Below are positions 53,929 through 63,209 of a stretch of 64,000 nucleotides of DNA, piece after piece; the first letter of the stretch is position 1; every line of letters starts with the position of its first letter. Location: positions 96,756 to 160,755 of the forward strand of contig JAOTYE010000008.1 of assembly GCA_029862045.1 (NCBI GenBank), written 5' to 3'. The translations under genes were made by a program, and so were the position numbers. The notes under the pieces are model-generated. The model was not told the DNA's origin. It worked only from the letters and a program-made list of their open reading frames with translations, and made no database searches. This stretch comes from Gammaproteobacteria bacterium. GTDB taxonomy: Bacteria; Pseudomonadota; Gammaproteobacteria; Steroidobacterales; Woeseiaceae.

Positions 53929-55812
53929 ATGAGTAGAGCACCGCTCTCTCTGATCGGGCTCCTGCTGTTCGGTTGCCTGGCAACGAGTCCAAGTCAAAGT
54001 GACGAGCTGAAGGATTTGTATTTCGGTGAGGCGCTGTACTACGCGCACCAGGGACATTTCTTCGAAGCGCTGGAGCGACTTGATACCGAAGTCAAACAGC
54101 ATGACGAGCTCGACGAACCGGCACTCGACACCCTTTATTACCACATAGACGACGCCGAATTCTCCCTTGGCGATTTCGAGCTGCGTTACAGGATGCATCA
54201 TCGAGCGGGGCGCGCGATCAAGGCTGTGCTCGAGGGTGCGGTCGACGAGATTGTGCGCAATGACGCGGCGTACAGGCTGGCTAGAATTCATTTTCAAAAG
54301 AACCAAATGGCGGATGCCATGCGGGCACTTGAACGTATCGACGGCAAGGTGCCGGATTCGATTCGTGACGACATCGAATTTCTGCGGGCGAATATCTATC
54401 TTGCCGAGGGACGTCCGGCGGAGTCGATCGACGTTCTCAGGAAGCTGCAGGACTCGGACAGCTTCGGCGGCTTTGCTGCCTACAATCTCGGCATCGCCTA
54501 TCTGCAGGATGGGCAACGGCAAGCGGCGTTGGAACAACTGGAGCGGGCCGGTCAGATCGCTACCGACGAACCCGCCGAACTGGCCATACGAGACAAGTCC
54601 AATCTCGTGCTTGGCACGATATTGCTCGAAGACGGTGAATACGGCAAAAGTATCCCGTATCTGAATCGGGTGCGCCTGGATGGGCCGTTCTCCAATCAGG
54701 CCCTGCTGAGCTCGGGCTGGGCAAGTATGTCCACTGACAGTTTCGAACGGGCGGTAGTTCCATGGAACATCCTGGCCGACCGCGAGGCAACCGATCGGGC
54801 GACACAGGAAGCCATGCTCGCGCTGCCTTATGCATACGGCAAGCTGAACGTCCATGGTCGGGCAGCGATATTCTACGGTCGGGCGCTGGATTCGTTCAGT
54901 ACTGAAGTCGATAAGCTCAACGCGTCTATCGAAAGCATCAGGGAGGGCAGGTTCCTGGAGGCCCTAATTCGCGAGGAGATCCGCAAGAACAAGGACTGGG
55001 TCATTCGGCTTCGGTCATTGCCCGAGACACCGGAAACGTATTACCTGATGGAGCTGCTCGCCTCGCACGATTTCCAGACGGGTCTGCAAAACTATCTGGA
55101 CCTTGCCGACTTGCGCAGAAAACTCCTTGCCTGGGAGACGAGTTTCGATTCTTTCGATGAAATGGTGGACATACGTCACGCTCATTACGATCCGCTGCTG
55201 CCCGATATCGACACCCTGTTCCGCGAGCTCGACTCGAGGATTCGGCTGCGTATCGAGCAGCACAAGATGCTTGTGAAACGCCGCGACCACATGCTCACGA
55301 CTCCGCGGCCCGAATTTCTGGCAACACCGGAGGAGCAGGCCATCCTGGGGCGCATAGAGCATATCGAGACGCAGTTGCAGGGGTCTGAATCCGCGTTTGC
55401 CGTGTCTTCGTTGCAGCGCCTCCGGCGACTCAAGGGCATGCTGACCTGGACGCTTGAAACGAAGTATCACGAACGCCTGACGGAGTTCGATCGCAATCTG
55501 CGTGGGCTCGACCACGCAATGGCAGTCGTGCAGGAACAGTACGACCAGTATGTCCGCGCACGGCAGGCCGCGACGCACAGCTATGTCGGATATCAGAAGC
55601 CGATCAAGCGCCTCCGGGCGCAAGTGCGAAATTCCGTCACGAAGATCGAGCTGCTGATGGTTCGTCAGGGACACCTGCTCGAGGTCGTGGCAGTCGAGGA
55701 GCTGATCGCGCGCCGTAGCCGCCTCGAAAACTATGGCGATAAGGCACGCTTTGCTCTGGCAGACAGCTATGACCGCGCAACACAGGCGCAAGCCAACATG
55801 GATGAACAATGA
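53929..55812 (+). CDS. TPR lipoprotein of the envelope machine (GltE/GltD-like)
   Basis: A 627-residue envelope protein. The N-terminus LIGLLLFGC gives a lipobox-like site at Cys16. TPR-like helices run through about 25-300, for example YFGEALYYAHQGHFFEALERL near 31, YNLGIAYLQDGQRQAALEQL near 185 and NLVLGTILLEDGEYGKSIPYL near 226. The C-terminal part, to residue 620, is long helical coiled coil rich in Arg/Glu. It overlaps the next gene by four bases. In Myxococcus, periplasmic TPR proteins GltD/GltE bridge the motor and the outer membrane; I infer a similar role. Confidence 0.8.
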   Translation: MSRAPLSLIGLLLFGCLATSPSQSDELKDLYFGEALYYAHQGHFFEALERLDTEVKQHDELDEPALDTLYYHIDDAEFSLGDFELRYRMHHRAGRAIKAVLEGAVDEIVRNDAAYRLARIHFQKNQMADAMRALERIDGKVPDSIRDDIEFLRANIYLAEGRPAESIDVLRKLQDSDSFGGFAAYNLGIAYLQDGQRQAALEQLERAGQIATDEPAELAIRDKSNLVLGTILLEDGEYGKSIPYLNRVRLDGPFSNQALLSSGWASMSTDSFERAVVPWNILADREATDRATQEAMLALPYAYGKLNVHGRAAIFYGRALDSFSTEVDKLNASIESIREGRFLEALIREEIRKNKDWVIRLRSLPETPETYYLMELLASHDFQTGLQNYLDLADLRRKLLAWETSFDSFDEMVDIRHAHYDPLLPDIDTLFRELDSRIRLRIEQHKMLVKRRDHMLTTPRPEFLATPEEQAILGRIEHIETQLQGSESAFAVSSLQRLRRLKGMLTWTLETKYHERLTEFDRNLRGLDHAMAVVQEQYDQYVRARQAATHSYVGYQKPIKRLRAQVRNSVTKIELLMVRQGHLLEVVAVEELIARRSRLENYGDKARFALADSYDRATQAQANMDEQ

Positions 55813-58800
55813 TGAAACGGCGTGCAATCCTCCTGTCGCTAAGCTGCTCAGGCATAGTCGCCTGCGCGACGACTAGCAACCAGGGTACGCTCGCCGAGCT
55901 GGAACAGGTTTCGGCAAATATCGATGAGGTGTACCTCGACGATAGCCTCGAGCGCGCGGCACAAAGTTACCGCCGCTATCTCGAAGGGACGGCGGAAAGC
56001 GCACGGACTCCCGAGGCGATGCGACGCCTTGCCGACCTGCAGATCGAGCAGGCATACGGCGTCCTTGGCAGCGGGGAGCTGGTCGAGATGGCGGCGCCCG
56101 AAGCCGCAGCGCAAGCTGGTTCGATCGTCGCCGAGAAAGAACCGACGGGCCGCGTCGAGCCCTCGGAATCCGAACAGGAGTTCGAGCGGCGGGCAACGCA
56201 GCGCGAAGAGCTGCTTGCCGATACGGCGCAGTTCGATACGGTTCTGCCAGGCGCCGAGGCGGGATCGGTGCCAGCCGGACCGCGCGAAGCCATCAAAACG
56301 TATCAGCAAATTCTCGAGCAATACCCGAACTATGAGCGCAACGACAAAGTGCTCTATCAAATGTCACGGGCATATGACGAAATCGGTCAGCCCGACGACG
56401 CGATGGCGGTCATGGACCGGTTCATCGCCGAGTACCCTTATTCGAAGTACGTGGACGAAGTCCACTTCCGGCGGGGCGAGTACTTCTTCGTCAGGAAAAA
56501 GTACATTGCCGCGGAAGAGGCATACGGTTCGATCATCAGTATGGGTACGACTTCGTCGTATTACGAACTGGCTTTGTACAAACTGGGATGGACTTTATAC
56601 AAACAGGAGCTTTACGAGGAGGCTTTGCACAATTACATGGCCATGCTCGACTATCGACAATCGATAGGCTATGACTTCGATGAAGACTATGCAGAAGAAA
56701 ATGAACACCGCGTCGCCGATACCCTTCGCGTCATCAGCCTGAGTTTCTCCAACCTCGGTGGCCCCGAATTCCTGGACGAGTACTTCTCGGCAAACGGTCA
56801 TCGCAGCTATGCCGACAAGATCTACGGTAATCTTGGCGAGTTCTATTTCAGCAAGCTCCGCTATGATGATGCGGCGTCCGTGTACAAGTCCTTTGTCAAT
56901 CTCAATCCGTTCGACAAGGTTGCACCGCACTTCAGCATGCGCGTCGTGGAAATATACGGCGAAGCCGGATTTCCGCAGCTTGTCGTGGAGGCCAAGAAAG
57001 AGTTCGCAACAATCTATGCACTGGATGCGGATTATTGGAACCACTTCAAACTCGGTGACTCGCCAGAGGTCGTCGGTTTTCTCAAGACGAATCTGACAGA
57101 CCTCGCAGGTCACTACCACGCGCTCTATCAGAGCGAGAACCTCATCGACGGGAAGCCGGCGAGCTTCAACGAGGCGCAACGCTGGTACCGTCAGTTTCTC
57201 TATTCGTTTCCTGCGGATGGCCAATCGCCGCAGGTCAATTATCGGCTTGCAGACCTGCTGCTCGAGCACGAGGATTATGGCGAGGCGGCGATAGAGTACG
57301 AACGAACTGCGTATGAGTACGATCAGCATGAACAGTCATCGGCAGCCGGCTACGCCGCGGTGTTTGCGCACCGGCAGAATCTTGAGGTGGCAACCGGCGC
57401 GCGCCAGCTCGAGGTCAAGAAATCGACTGTGACGAGTTCTCTCAGGTTCGCAGACACTTTCGCAGAGCATGAGCAGGCACCGGTGGTGCTGGGCGCTGCC
57501 GCAGACAACCTTTATGAGATGAAAGATTTTCATCCTGCTATAGAGTCGGCGCAAAAACTCATCGACCGATATCCGGCTGCGGACGGCTCTTTACTGCGCT
57601 CTGCCTGGGCCGTTATAGCGCACTCGTCGATCGACCTGGCCGAGTATCAGAATGCCGAGCACGCCTACATGAATGTGCTCGCGCTCACGCCTGCTGACGA
57701 TGAGTTACGGTCCGCGGTTGTCGACGGTCTGGCTGCGGCCATCTACAAGCAGGGCGAGCAGGCGAATCTCCTCGAAGACTACCGCGCAGCAGCAAATCAC
57801 TTCCTGAGAATCAAGGACGCCGCGCCAACGTCGGACATACGTACCGCGGCCGAATACGATGCGGCGGCCGCCTTGATGAAGCTCCAGGACTGGACCATGG
57901 CATCCAACGTACTGGAGCAATTTCGGGCGACCCATCCCGAACACGAACTGTACGCAGAGGCAACGAAACAGCTCGCGTTCATCTACCGCGAGGACGGACA
58001 GATCGAACGATCTGCCGCCGAGCATGAAAGAATTGCCATGGAGTCCACCGATGCGGAGCTAAGCCGCGAGGCGCTTCTGACGGCCGGGGAATTGTACGAC
58101 CAGGTTAATGTTCTTGCGGACGCGATTCGAGTGTACGAACAGTACGTTACCGAGTATCCGCGGCCGCTCGATATTGCGATGGAAACCCGAACACGGCTCG
58201 CGGAAATATTCAAAGGCGAGCTCGACTACACGCGCTATCACGAAGAGCTGAACGAGATTGTCGCCGTCGACCGCAACGCGGGAACAGAGCGGACGGACCG
58301 CAGCAGGTATCTCGCGGGCCGGGCCGCCCTCGTACTCGCCGAGCAGAGCTATGCGCATTTCGCCAGTCTTGAGCTTGTGCAGCCGTTTGAAGAGAGTCTC
58401 GCGCAAAAACAACAACGCATGGACGCGGCGATGGAGGCGTTCGAAAATCTTGTTGCCTATGAGGCTGCAGAGGTCACGGCGGCGGCAACATTTTATATTG
58501 CCGAGATCTACATGGAGTTCAGTACAGCCCTGATGGAGTCAGAGCGCCCGGCAGGCCTGACTGAAGCAGAGAGGGTCGATTATGAGTTGATCATCGAAGA
58601 GGAGGCCTATCCTTTCGAGGAGCGGGCGATCGAGGTACACGGAGAGAATTTTGAGTTGCTCGCCGGAGGCATCTACAACCCGTGGGTGCAGAAGAGTCTC
58701 GATCAACTGGCTGTTCTCATGCCCGGGCGCTACGCCAAGAACGAGATAAGCGGCGGTTTCCTGGGGTCGATCGATACGTATGCGTACCGCATGCCGATCG

Positions 58801-58919
58801 CGCCGAAGATCGGCATCGACGCTGAGAATGATGGCGATGTTCCGGAGTTGAGCGAAACGGAAGACACGCCGGAAGTCGCCGCACAGATGACCGATGGCCC
58901 GGGTAGCAAGCGGAACTAG
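55809..58919 (+). CDS. Large TPR lipoprotein of the envelope machine
   Basis: A 1036-residue protein and the largest component. ATG 55809 overlaps the preceding TGA. The signal peptide ends in IVAC (Cys19), so it is a lipoprotein. At least a dozen TPR-like units can be seen, for example VLYQMSRAYDEIGQPDDAMAV near 180, YNLxG-type FYFSKLRYDDAASVYKSFV near 350 and AYMNVLALTPADDELRSA near 620. Length and TPR density suit a long periplasmic scaffold spanning between membranes. I see no enzymatic motif. Similar large TPR proteins accompany TolQ/ExbD sets in gammaproteobacteria. Confidence 0.8.
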   Translation: MMKRRAILLSLSCSGIVACATTSNQGTLAELEQVSANIDEVYLDDSLERAAQSYRRYLEGTAESARTPEAMRRLADLQIEQAYGVLGSGELVEMAAPEAAAQAGSIVAEKEPTGRVEPSESEQEFERRATQREELLADTAQFDTVLPGAEAGSVPAGPREAIKTYQQILEQYPNYERNDKVLYQMSRAYDEIGQPDDAMAVMDRFIAEYPYSKYVDEVHFRRGEYFFVRKKYIAAEEAYGSIISMGTTSSYYELALYKLGWTLYKQELYEEALHNYMAMLDYRQSIGYDFDEDYAEENEHRVADTLRVISLSFSNLGGPEFLDEYFSANGHRSYADKIYGNLGEFYFSKLRYDDAASVYKSFVNLNPFDKVAPHFSMRVVEIYGEAGFPQLVVEAKKEFATIYALDADYWNHFKLGDSPEVVGFLKTNLTDLAGHYHALYQSENLIDGKPASFNEAQRWYRQFLYSFPADGQSPQVNYRLADLLLEHEDYGEAAIEYERTAYEYDQHEQSSAAGYAAVFAHRQNLEVATGARQLEVKKSTVTSSLRFADTFAEHEQAPVVLGAAADNLYEMKDFHPAIESAQKLIDRYPAADGSLLRSAWAVIAHSSIDLAEYQNAEHAYMNVLALTPADDELRSAVVDGLAAAIYKQGEQANLLEDYRAAANHFLRIKDAAPTSDIRTAAEYDAAAALMKLQDWTMASNVLEQFRATHPEHELYAEATKQLAFIYREDGQIERSAAEHERIAMESTDAELSREALLTAGELYDQVNVLADAIRVYEQYVTEYPRPLDIAMETRTRLAEIFKGELDYTRYHEELNEIVAVDRNAGTERTDRSRYLAGRAALVLAEQSYAHFASLELVQPFEESLAQKQQRMDAAMEAFENLVAYEAAEVTAAATFYIAEIYMEFSTALMESERPAGLTEAERVDYELIIEEEAYPFEERAIEVHGENFELLAGGIYNPWVQKSLDQLAVLMPGRYAKNEISGGFLGSIDTYAYRMPIAPKIGIDAENDGDVPELSETEDTPEVAAQMTDGPGSKRN

Positions 58920-58936
58920 CGGCGAGGGATGTCAAT

Positions 58937-59587
58937 ATGGACGTATTCAATCCAGATCAAAAGTACTCATTCAGGACCCGTGCAGTACTTTTGTTAGTAG
59001 CAACAGTCACTGTTTCCGCATGCGCTACATCAGAATCATCACGCTCACCGGCGCGTATCGAAATCCAGGAAGAAGTCGGATTTACAATCACCGAAGAGGC
59101 GCGCATCGGCAGCGACGTTCGGATCGAATACGATAAGGCCGTTAAATTTCTCGAGCGGGGCGAACTCGAGCAGGGCATTCAATTGCTCGAGGCAGTCGTC
59201 GCAGCGGCGCCTGATCTGAGCGCGCCGCGTATCGACCTCGGCATCGCCTATCATCGCGGCGGTAATCTCGACGCCGCCGAAGACAACCTACGGCTTGCAC
59301 TCGAGTCGAACCCGGATCATCCCATCGCCCGCAATGAGCTCGGAATCGTTTATCGCAAGACGGGACGTTTCGCTGAAGCGAGGCAGAGTTACGAAGCCGC
59401 ACTGGCTATTTATCCCGGCTACCACTTCGCCAGACGCAATCTGGCTGTTCTTTGTGATTTGTATCTCGCTGACCTGAACTGTGCGCTGCAGAATTATGAA
59501 GCGTATATGGCGACGGTCCCTAGCGATGATGAGGCCGCGATGTGGATAACGGACATCCGCTATCGAATCGGCCTACCGGAGGAATAA
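58937..59587 (+). CDS. Short TPR lipoprotein of the envelope machine
   Basis: A 216-residue lipoprotein. The signal ends TVTVSAC (Cys29). After a linker come about three TPR units: AVKFLERGELEQGIQLLEA near 66-84, RIDLGIAYHRGGNLDAAEDNL near 97-117 and RNELGIVYRKTGRFAEARQSY near 132-152. A final helix contains CDLYLADLNCALQNYE. It resembles GltE-type lipoproteins in size and layout. Its TAA overlaps the next ATG. Confidence 0.8.
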   Translation: MDVFNPDQKYSFRTRAVLLLVATVTVSACATSESSRSPARIEIQEEVGFTITEEARIGSDVRIEYDKAVKFLERGELEQGIQLLEAVVAAAPDLSAPRIDLGIAYHRGGNLDAAEDNLRLALESNPDHPIARNELGIVYRKTGRFAEARQSYEAALAIYPGYHFARRNLAVLCDLYLADLNCALQNYEAYMATVPSDDEAAMWITDIRYRIGLPEE

Positions 59588-59937
59588 TGCTGAGACTACT
59601 CATGATCAGTGCTGCGCTGGCGCTCGTCAGTTTCACAGCCGTCGGTGAAGAAGCCGAGGACGAGGCACAAGAAACCGAGACGGAGGCGGCGGCAGAACAG
59701 CAGGGAGATGGAATCGAGAAGCCAAAAACGATGTCGGGAATGTCGATTCTCGGCAACGAGGAAGCGCCCAAGGCACTCGTAATCATCCCCTGGAAATCAT
59801 CTGAGCTCGGCGACGATATCAGTCTTTCTGACACGCTCGACGATCGCGCCCGACCTGTGGACAAGGAAGTTTTCCAGCGGGAACTGAGTTTCTACGAAAT
59901 TCGCTCCGCTGAACGCGAGCCCCGGACCGCCGAATAG
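59587..59937 (+). CDS. Small exported acidic protein of the envelope machine
   Basis: A 116-residue protein. ATG 59587 shares its A with the preceding TAA, and GGAGGAATA supplies the RBS. The signal peptide covers about 1-20, followed by a strongly Glu-rich segment (EEAEDEAQETETEAAAEQ) and then a conserved-looking region with SGMSILGNEEAPKALVIIPWK and a C-terminal FQRELSFYEIR. No family recognised. It closes the first half of the gene set, before a 187-base gap with a hairpin. Confidence 0.7.
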   Translation: MLRLLMISAALALVSFTAVGEEAEDEAQETETEAAAEQQGDGIEKPKTMSGMSILGNEEAPKALVIIPWKSSELGDDISLSDTLDDRARPVDKEVFQRELSFYEIRSAEREPRTAE

Positions 59938-60071
59938 GCGGTATATCTGCGAATTCGGCGCCCCTGACACGGGTAGATCTGTGAGGCACGTCAAATCAGC
60001 GGCAGTTGCCAGCAAACATAGCGGCTGAACGTGCGCTGCGTCACATTCAAGACCGTGATCGACCTCTATTC

Positions 60072-60092
60072 TTGTTCCCGTTCTGGGAACAA
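60072..60092. promoter_or_regulatory. Perfect 8-bp inverted repeat before the TolQ-type gene
   Basis: TTGTTCCC and GGGAACAA flank GTTCT, in the only large gap (59938-60124) of the TPR/Exb gene set. It could be an operator for a separate motor-gene promoter, or an mRNA processing hairpin. There is no T-run. Confidence 0.45.
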
Positions 60093-60124
60093 CTCAGGAC
60101 ATTTTGTCAAATGAGGAATTGGTA

Positions 60125-60775
60125 ATGGACTTCTTCTATTCGATTTTAGGTTTCTTCGTGTCAGGTGGCGTATTCATGTATCCGATATTGGTCGTGTTCG
60201 CCGTCGGCTTCGCGGTTGCAGTCGAACGCTACACCACACTGACGCTGGTGACGAACAAGAACCAGGCGGTATGGGACAAAGTACAGCCACTGCTCGCCAA
60301 TGGCGAGTTCGACGAAGCGCGTGAATTGACCAGTAAGGACGAATCCACGATCTCCCAAGTCCTGAATATGGGCTTGTCGCTGCAAGGTGCAGTGCGACGT
60401 CGCGAAGACATAGAAATCGCGATGGAGGAGAGCATGATGGAAATCGTGCCGCGCCTGGAAAAACGGACGCCCTACGTTGCGCTCTCTTCGAGCATTGCCA
60501 CGCTGCTGGGTCTGCTCGGTACGATCATGGGCCTGATCCAGGCATTCACGGCCGTTGCCAATGCAAATCCTGCGGAAAAGGCTGACCTGCTGTCGGCGAG
60601 TATTTCCGTTGCGATGAACACAACGGCGTTTGGCCTCATGGTCGCGATACCGCTGCTGATCACGCACGCCGTATTGACGAGCAAGACCGGCGATATCGTC
60701 GACAGCCTCGAGATGGCGACAGTCAAGTCCCTCAATGTGTTTTCCAGAAGGACGAAGCGAATGGTTGAGGCTTAG
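60125..60775 (+). CDS. MotA/TolQ/ExbB-family proton channel
   Basis: A 216-residue inner-membrane protein, stator of an energy-transducing motor. I start at ATG 60125 with GAGGA seven bases upstream; an upstream TTG at 60104 is less likely. TM1 lies at about 7-33, then a cytoplasmic loop with two helices, TM2 at about 121-140 (SSIATLLGLLGTIMGLIQAF) and TM3 at about 165-190 (MNTTAFGLMVAIPLLITHAVL), the pore-lining helices with conserved Thr and Gly positions. It is followed six bases later by two ExbD genes. This matches AglR/TolQ of the Myxococcus gliding motor. Confidence 0.9.
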   Translation: MDFFYSILGFFVSGGVFMYPILVVFAVGFAVAVERYTTLTLVTNKNQAVWDKVQPLLANGEFDEARELTSKDESTISQVLNMGLSLQGAVRRREDIEIAMEESMMEIVPRLEKRTPYVALSSSIATLLGLLGTIMGLIQAFTAVANANPAEKADLLSASISVAMNTTAFGLMVAIPLLITHAVLTSKTGDIVDSLEMATVKSLNVFSRRTKRMVEA

Positions 60776-60780
60776 CCGAC

Positions 60781-61308
60781 ATGGCCAGACGCCATCACTA
60801 CAAGCGTCGTACCAAACCCGCGCACGAACTCGATGTAACCACCTTTCTGAATCTCATGGTGGTGCTTGTGCCGTTTCTGCTGATTACAGCGGTGTTTTCG
60901 AGGCTTACGATCGTCGAACTCAATCTGCCGAGTTCGGCTGGAGGAGCGACCGATAAAGCGGACGGTTTCCGCGTCGAGGTAATCGTCAGGGAGGCCGGTA
61001 TCGAGATCACCAACGGCAAGAGCATTATCGCGTCCATACCGAAGAAGGACGACGAGTTCGATTTGCAGACACTGTCCGACTTCATGGTTGAGCTAAAGCA
61101 GGCATACCCGGAACAGGATGCCGCATCCGTGCTGATGGAAGCGCAGATACCCTACGATTACCTCATTCAGGTGATGGACGTGGTCAGGAGTGTGGAAGTG
61201 CGCGTCGAAGATGAAGAGCAAGGTGAAGAGCAAGGCGAAGAGCCAATTGGAGAGCAGTTTGAACTGTTCGCCCTGTTCTCGGAGATTTCCGTCGGAGATG
61301 CGCCATGA
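60781..61308 (+). CDS. ExbD/TolR-family protein with Asn in place of the proton-carrying Asp
   Basis: A 175-residue inner-membrane protein with one TM helix at about 19-38 and a periplasmic domain. It aligns without gaps to the next protein through the TM (LDVTTFLNLMVVLVPFLL against MNLTSLMDVFTILVFFLL), and the conserved Asp is Asn24 here. It therefore probably cannot shuttle protons itself. The tail has an acidic run (VEDEEQGEEQGEEP) not usual for ExbD. The stop overlaps the next start by four bases, which suggests fixed 1:1 synthesis. Confidence 0.88.
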   Translation: MARRHHYKRRTKPAHELDVTTFLNLMVVLVPFLLITAVFSRLTIVELNLPSSAGGATDKADGFRVEVIVREAGIEITNGKSIIASIPKKDDEFDLQTLSDFMVELKQAYPEQDAASVLMEAQIPYDYLIQVMDVVRSVEVRVEDEEQGEEQGEEPIGEQFELFALFSEISVGDAP

Positions 61309-61808
61309 GAAACTCGCGTCGAATCAAGCGAATGTCGCGCAACCGCCTCAAGATCACGAAGATGAATCTGACATCACTGATGGATGTCTTCACGATTCTC
61401 GTGTTCTTCCTGTTGGTTAATTCCGGTTCCGTCGAGCTGGTCGAGGCGCCGAAAAACGTCAAACTGCCCGAATCCCGCATCGAAACCAAGCCACGCGAAA
61501 CGGTTGTGATCTTTGTGAGCCAGGAAGATGTGCTTGTGCAGGGCGAACTCGTAGCACGCGTCGACGACATCCTGCGGGGAGAGGCGGGGACGACCGACCT
61601 TATCACCTTACGTCTTGCGGAACTCAAAGAGAACATCGTGGGGCCGAGTACGATGGCCGTTGCGGACAGCCAGGAAGTTACGATATTGGCTGACAAATCC
61701 GTGCCGTTCGTCGTGATCAGGAGGATCATGTCTACTTGCACTGACGAAGGATATGAAAACGTCTCCCTGGCTGTCATTCAAAAACCGACGCAAGTAGCAG
61801 CAGGCTAG
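61305..61808 (+). CDS. ExbD/TolR-family protein with proton-carrying Asp
   Basis: A 167-residue inner-membrane protein. A strongly basic N-terminus (MRNSRRIKRMSRNRLKITK) precedes the TM at about 21-40, and Asp27 sits in SLMDVFTILVFFLLV as expected for the proton carrier. The periplasmic domain ends with IRRIMSTCTDEGYENVSLAV, the usual ExbD dimerisation end. It is paired with the Asn-containing homologue immediately upstream, equivalent to AglQ/AglS in Myxococcus by gene order. Confidence 0.9.
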   Translation: MRNSRRIKRMSRNRLKITKMNLTSLMDVFTILVFFLLVNSGSVELVEAPKNVKLPESRIETKPRETVVIFVSQEDVLVQGELVARVDDILRGEAGTTDLITLRLAELKENIVGPSTMAVADSQEVTILADKSVPFVVIRRIMSTCTDEGYENVSLAVIQKPTQVAAG

Positions 61809-61832
61809 TACCTGAGGGACCAGGGTGACACT

Positions 61833-63209
61833 GTGAGCGCAAAACATTCTAGAGAAGAGCAGACGCTCTGGGAGAAAGTCGGGCAGTCCGAGTCCGTGCT
61901 CGAGGATCTGGAACTCGAACTTCAGTCGGTCGATGTCGAACTCGAGGCGCTCCAACAAAGAATGCATAATTATGATGTCCTGGAGCGGGCCTGTTGCGCG
62001 CTCGAGGAACTGGATGGTCTTGGCGCTACGCACCTATTCTGGGACGAGCGGACCGGCCCCGACAATCCGATCGAGCATCTTCGCAACGCCCGCCAGAAGA
62101 TAGACGAATTCGGCGCGGAGATCGCCCGGGTCGAAGAATGGCGCCAGTCGATTATGGACAAGATCGGCGATCAGAACGACGCTCTCGATTACCTCCATTA
62201 CGATCTCCGCGATGCTATGGAGCACGCGGAAGATCAAAGGAAAGAGTGGCTGGTCGAGCGCGAGATCGACGAACTGCCCTATCGAGCTCAGGTCATGCCA
62301 TGGGCCCGGGGATGCGAGGAGGATAAACGTTTCCGCAAGTCGCTTGGCACATCGCTTGCGGCATCACTCGCGATTGCCTTTCTTGCCGGGATAATCGCTC
62401 TGCCGATAGTTGAACGCACGACAGTCGACCAACTACCAGAGCGGGTCGCCAAACTTGTTCGCAAGGAAATTCCCAAGCCGGCTCCGCCGGTTGAAGAACT
62501 GCCTGCTCCAGAAGAAGAGCTGCCCGAGCCCGATCCGGAAGTCGCCGAAGAACAGCCTCCCGACACACCGGTCCTTGCGAATGTTGAGCAGCCGGAGACC
62601 AAAGAACAGGTTAAGTCGAAGGGTATCCTGGCGTTTCGTGAAAGCTTCGCCAACCGCGCGAATCTAAGGCCAAGCGCTCAGCTTGGTTCCCAGGCTCGGG
62701 TAAGGAACACCGGAGCGGATGCCGTCGGGCGTCCCGAACGTCTTATGGTCGCCTCGTTGGCGCCGGGTTCGAGCGGTGGCATCAATCTGTCCGACATCAG
62801 TCGCGACGTCGGCGGCGGCGGCGGTGGTATGGATGGGGTCGCGCTGACGCGCGTCGCCAGTTCGATAGGAGGCGGTAACGGACCAAACCGGCCTTTGAGC
62901 GGGGGCGCGTTGGCCGGACGCACCGACGAAGAAATACAAATCGTGTTCGATCGTTATAAAGCGGCGTTGTACCGGCTTTACAATCGCGAACTACGAAAAG
63001 ATCCCACGTTGCGAGGGCAGCTTGTACTGCGGCTAACGATCGAGCCCGACGGGACGGTATCGCTGTGCCAGCTGCACTCGTCCGATATGGAAGCCCCGAC
63101 ACTCGCGCAACAAGTCGTCGATCGTGTACTGACATTCGACTTTGGTGCCAAGGAAGACATCGTTGCGATGACGATTATCTATCCGATCGACTTTCTGCCG
63201 GCCGCCTGA
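61833..63209 (+). CDS. TonB-like transducer with AgmX/PglI C-terminal domain
   Basis: A 458-residue protein starting at GTG 61833. The N-terminal 165 residues are cytoplasmic and helical/coiled-coil with a CCALEELDGLG turn. The only TM is at about 173-192 (TSLAASLAIAFLAGIIALPI). A proline/glutamate-rich linker (about 213-245) follows, as in TonB. Gly-rich segments at 305-355 lead to a TonB/AgmX-type C-terminal domain from about 355, with LRGQLVLRLTIEPDGTVSL and VVDRVLTFDFGAKED. This is the GltG/GltJ-like arrangement, long on the cytoplasmic side. It is the last gene of the set and probably transmits motor force to the outer membrane. Confidence 0.87.
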   Translation: MSAKHSREEQTLWEKVGQSESVLEDLELELQSVDVELEALQQRMHNYDVLERACCALEELDGLGATHLFWDERTGPDNPIEHLRNARQKIDEFGAEIARVEEWRQSIMDKIGDQNDALDYLHYDLRDAMEHAEDQRKEWLVEREIDELPYRAQVMPWARGCEEDKRFRKSLGTSLAASLAIAFLAGIIALPIVERTTVDQLPERVAKLVRKEIPKPAPPVEELPAPEEELPEPDPEVAEEQPPDTPVLANVEQPETKEQVKSKGILAFRESFANRANLRPSAQLGSQARVRNTGADAVGRPERLMVASLAPGSSGGINLSDISRDVGGGGGGMDGVALTRVASSIGGGNGPNRPLSGGALAGRTDEEIQIVFDRYKAALYRLYNRELRKDPTLRGQLVLRLTIEPDGTVSLCQLHSSDMEAPTLAQQVVDRVLTFDFGAKEDIVAMTIIYPIDFLPAA

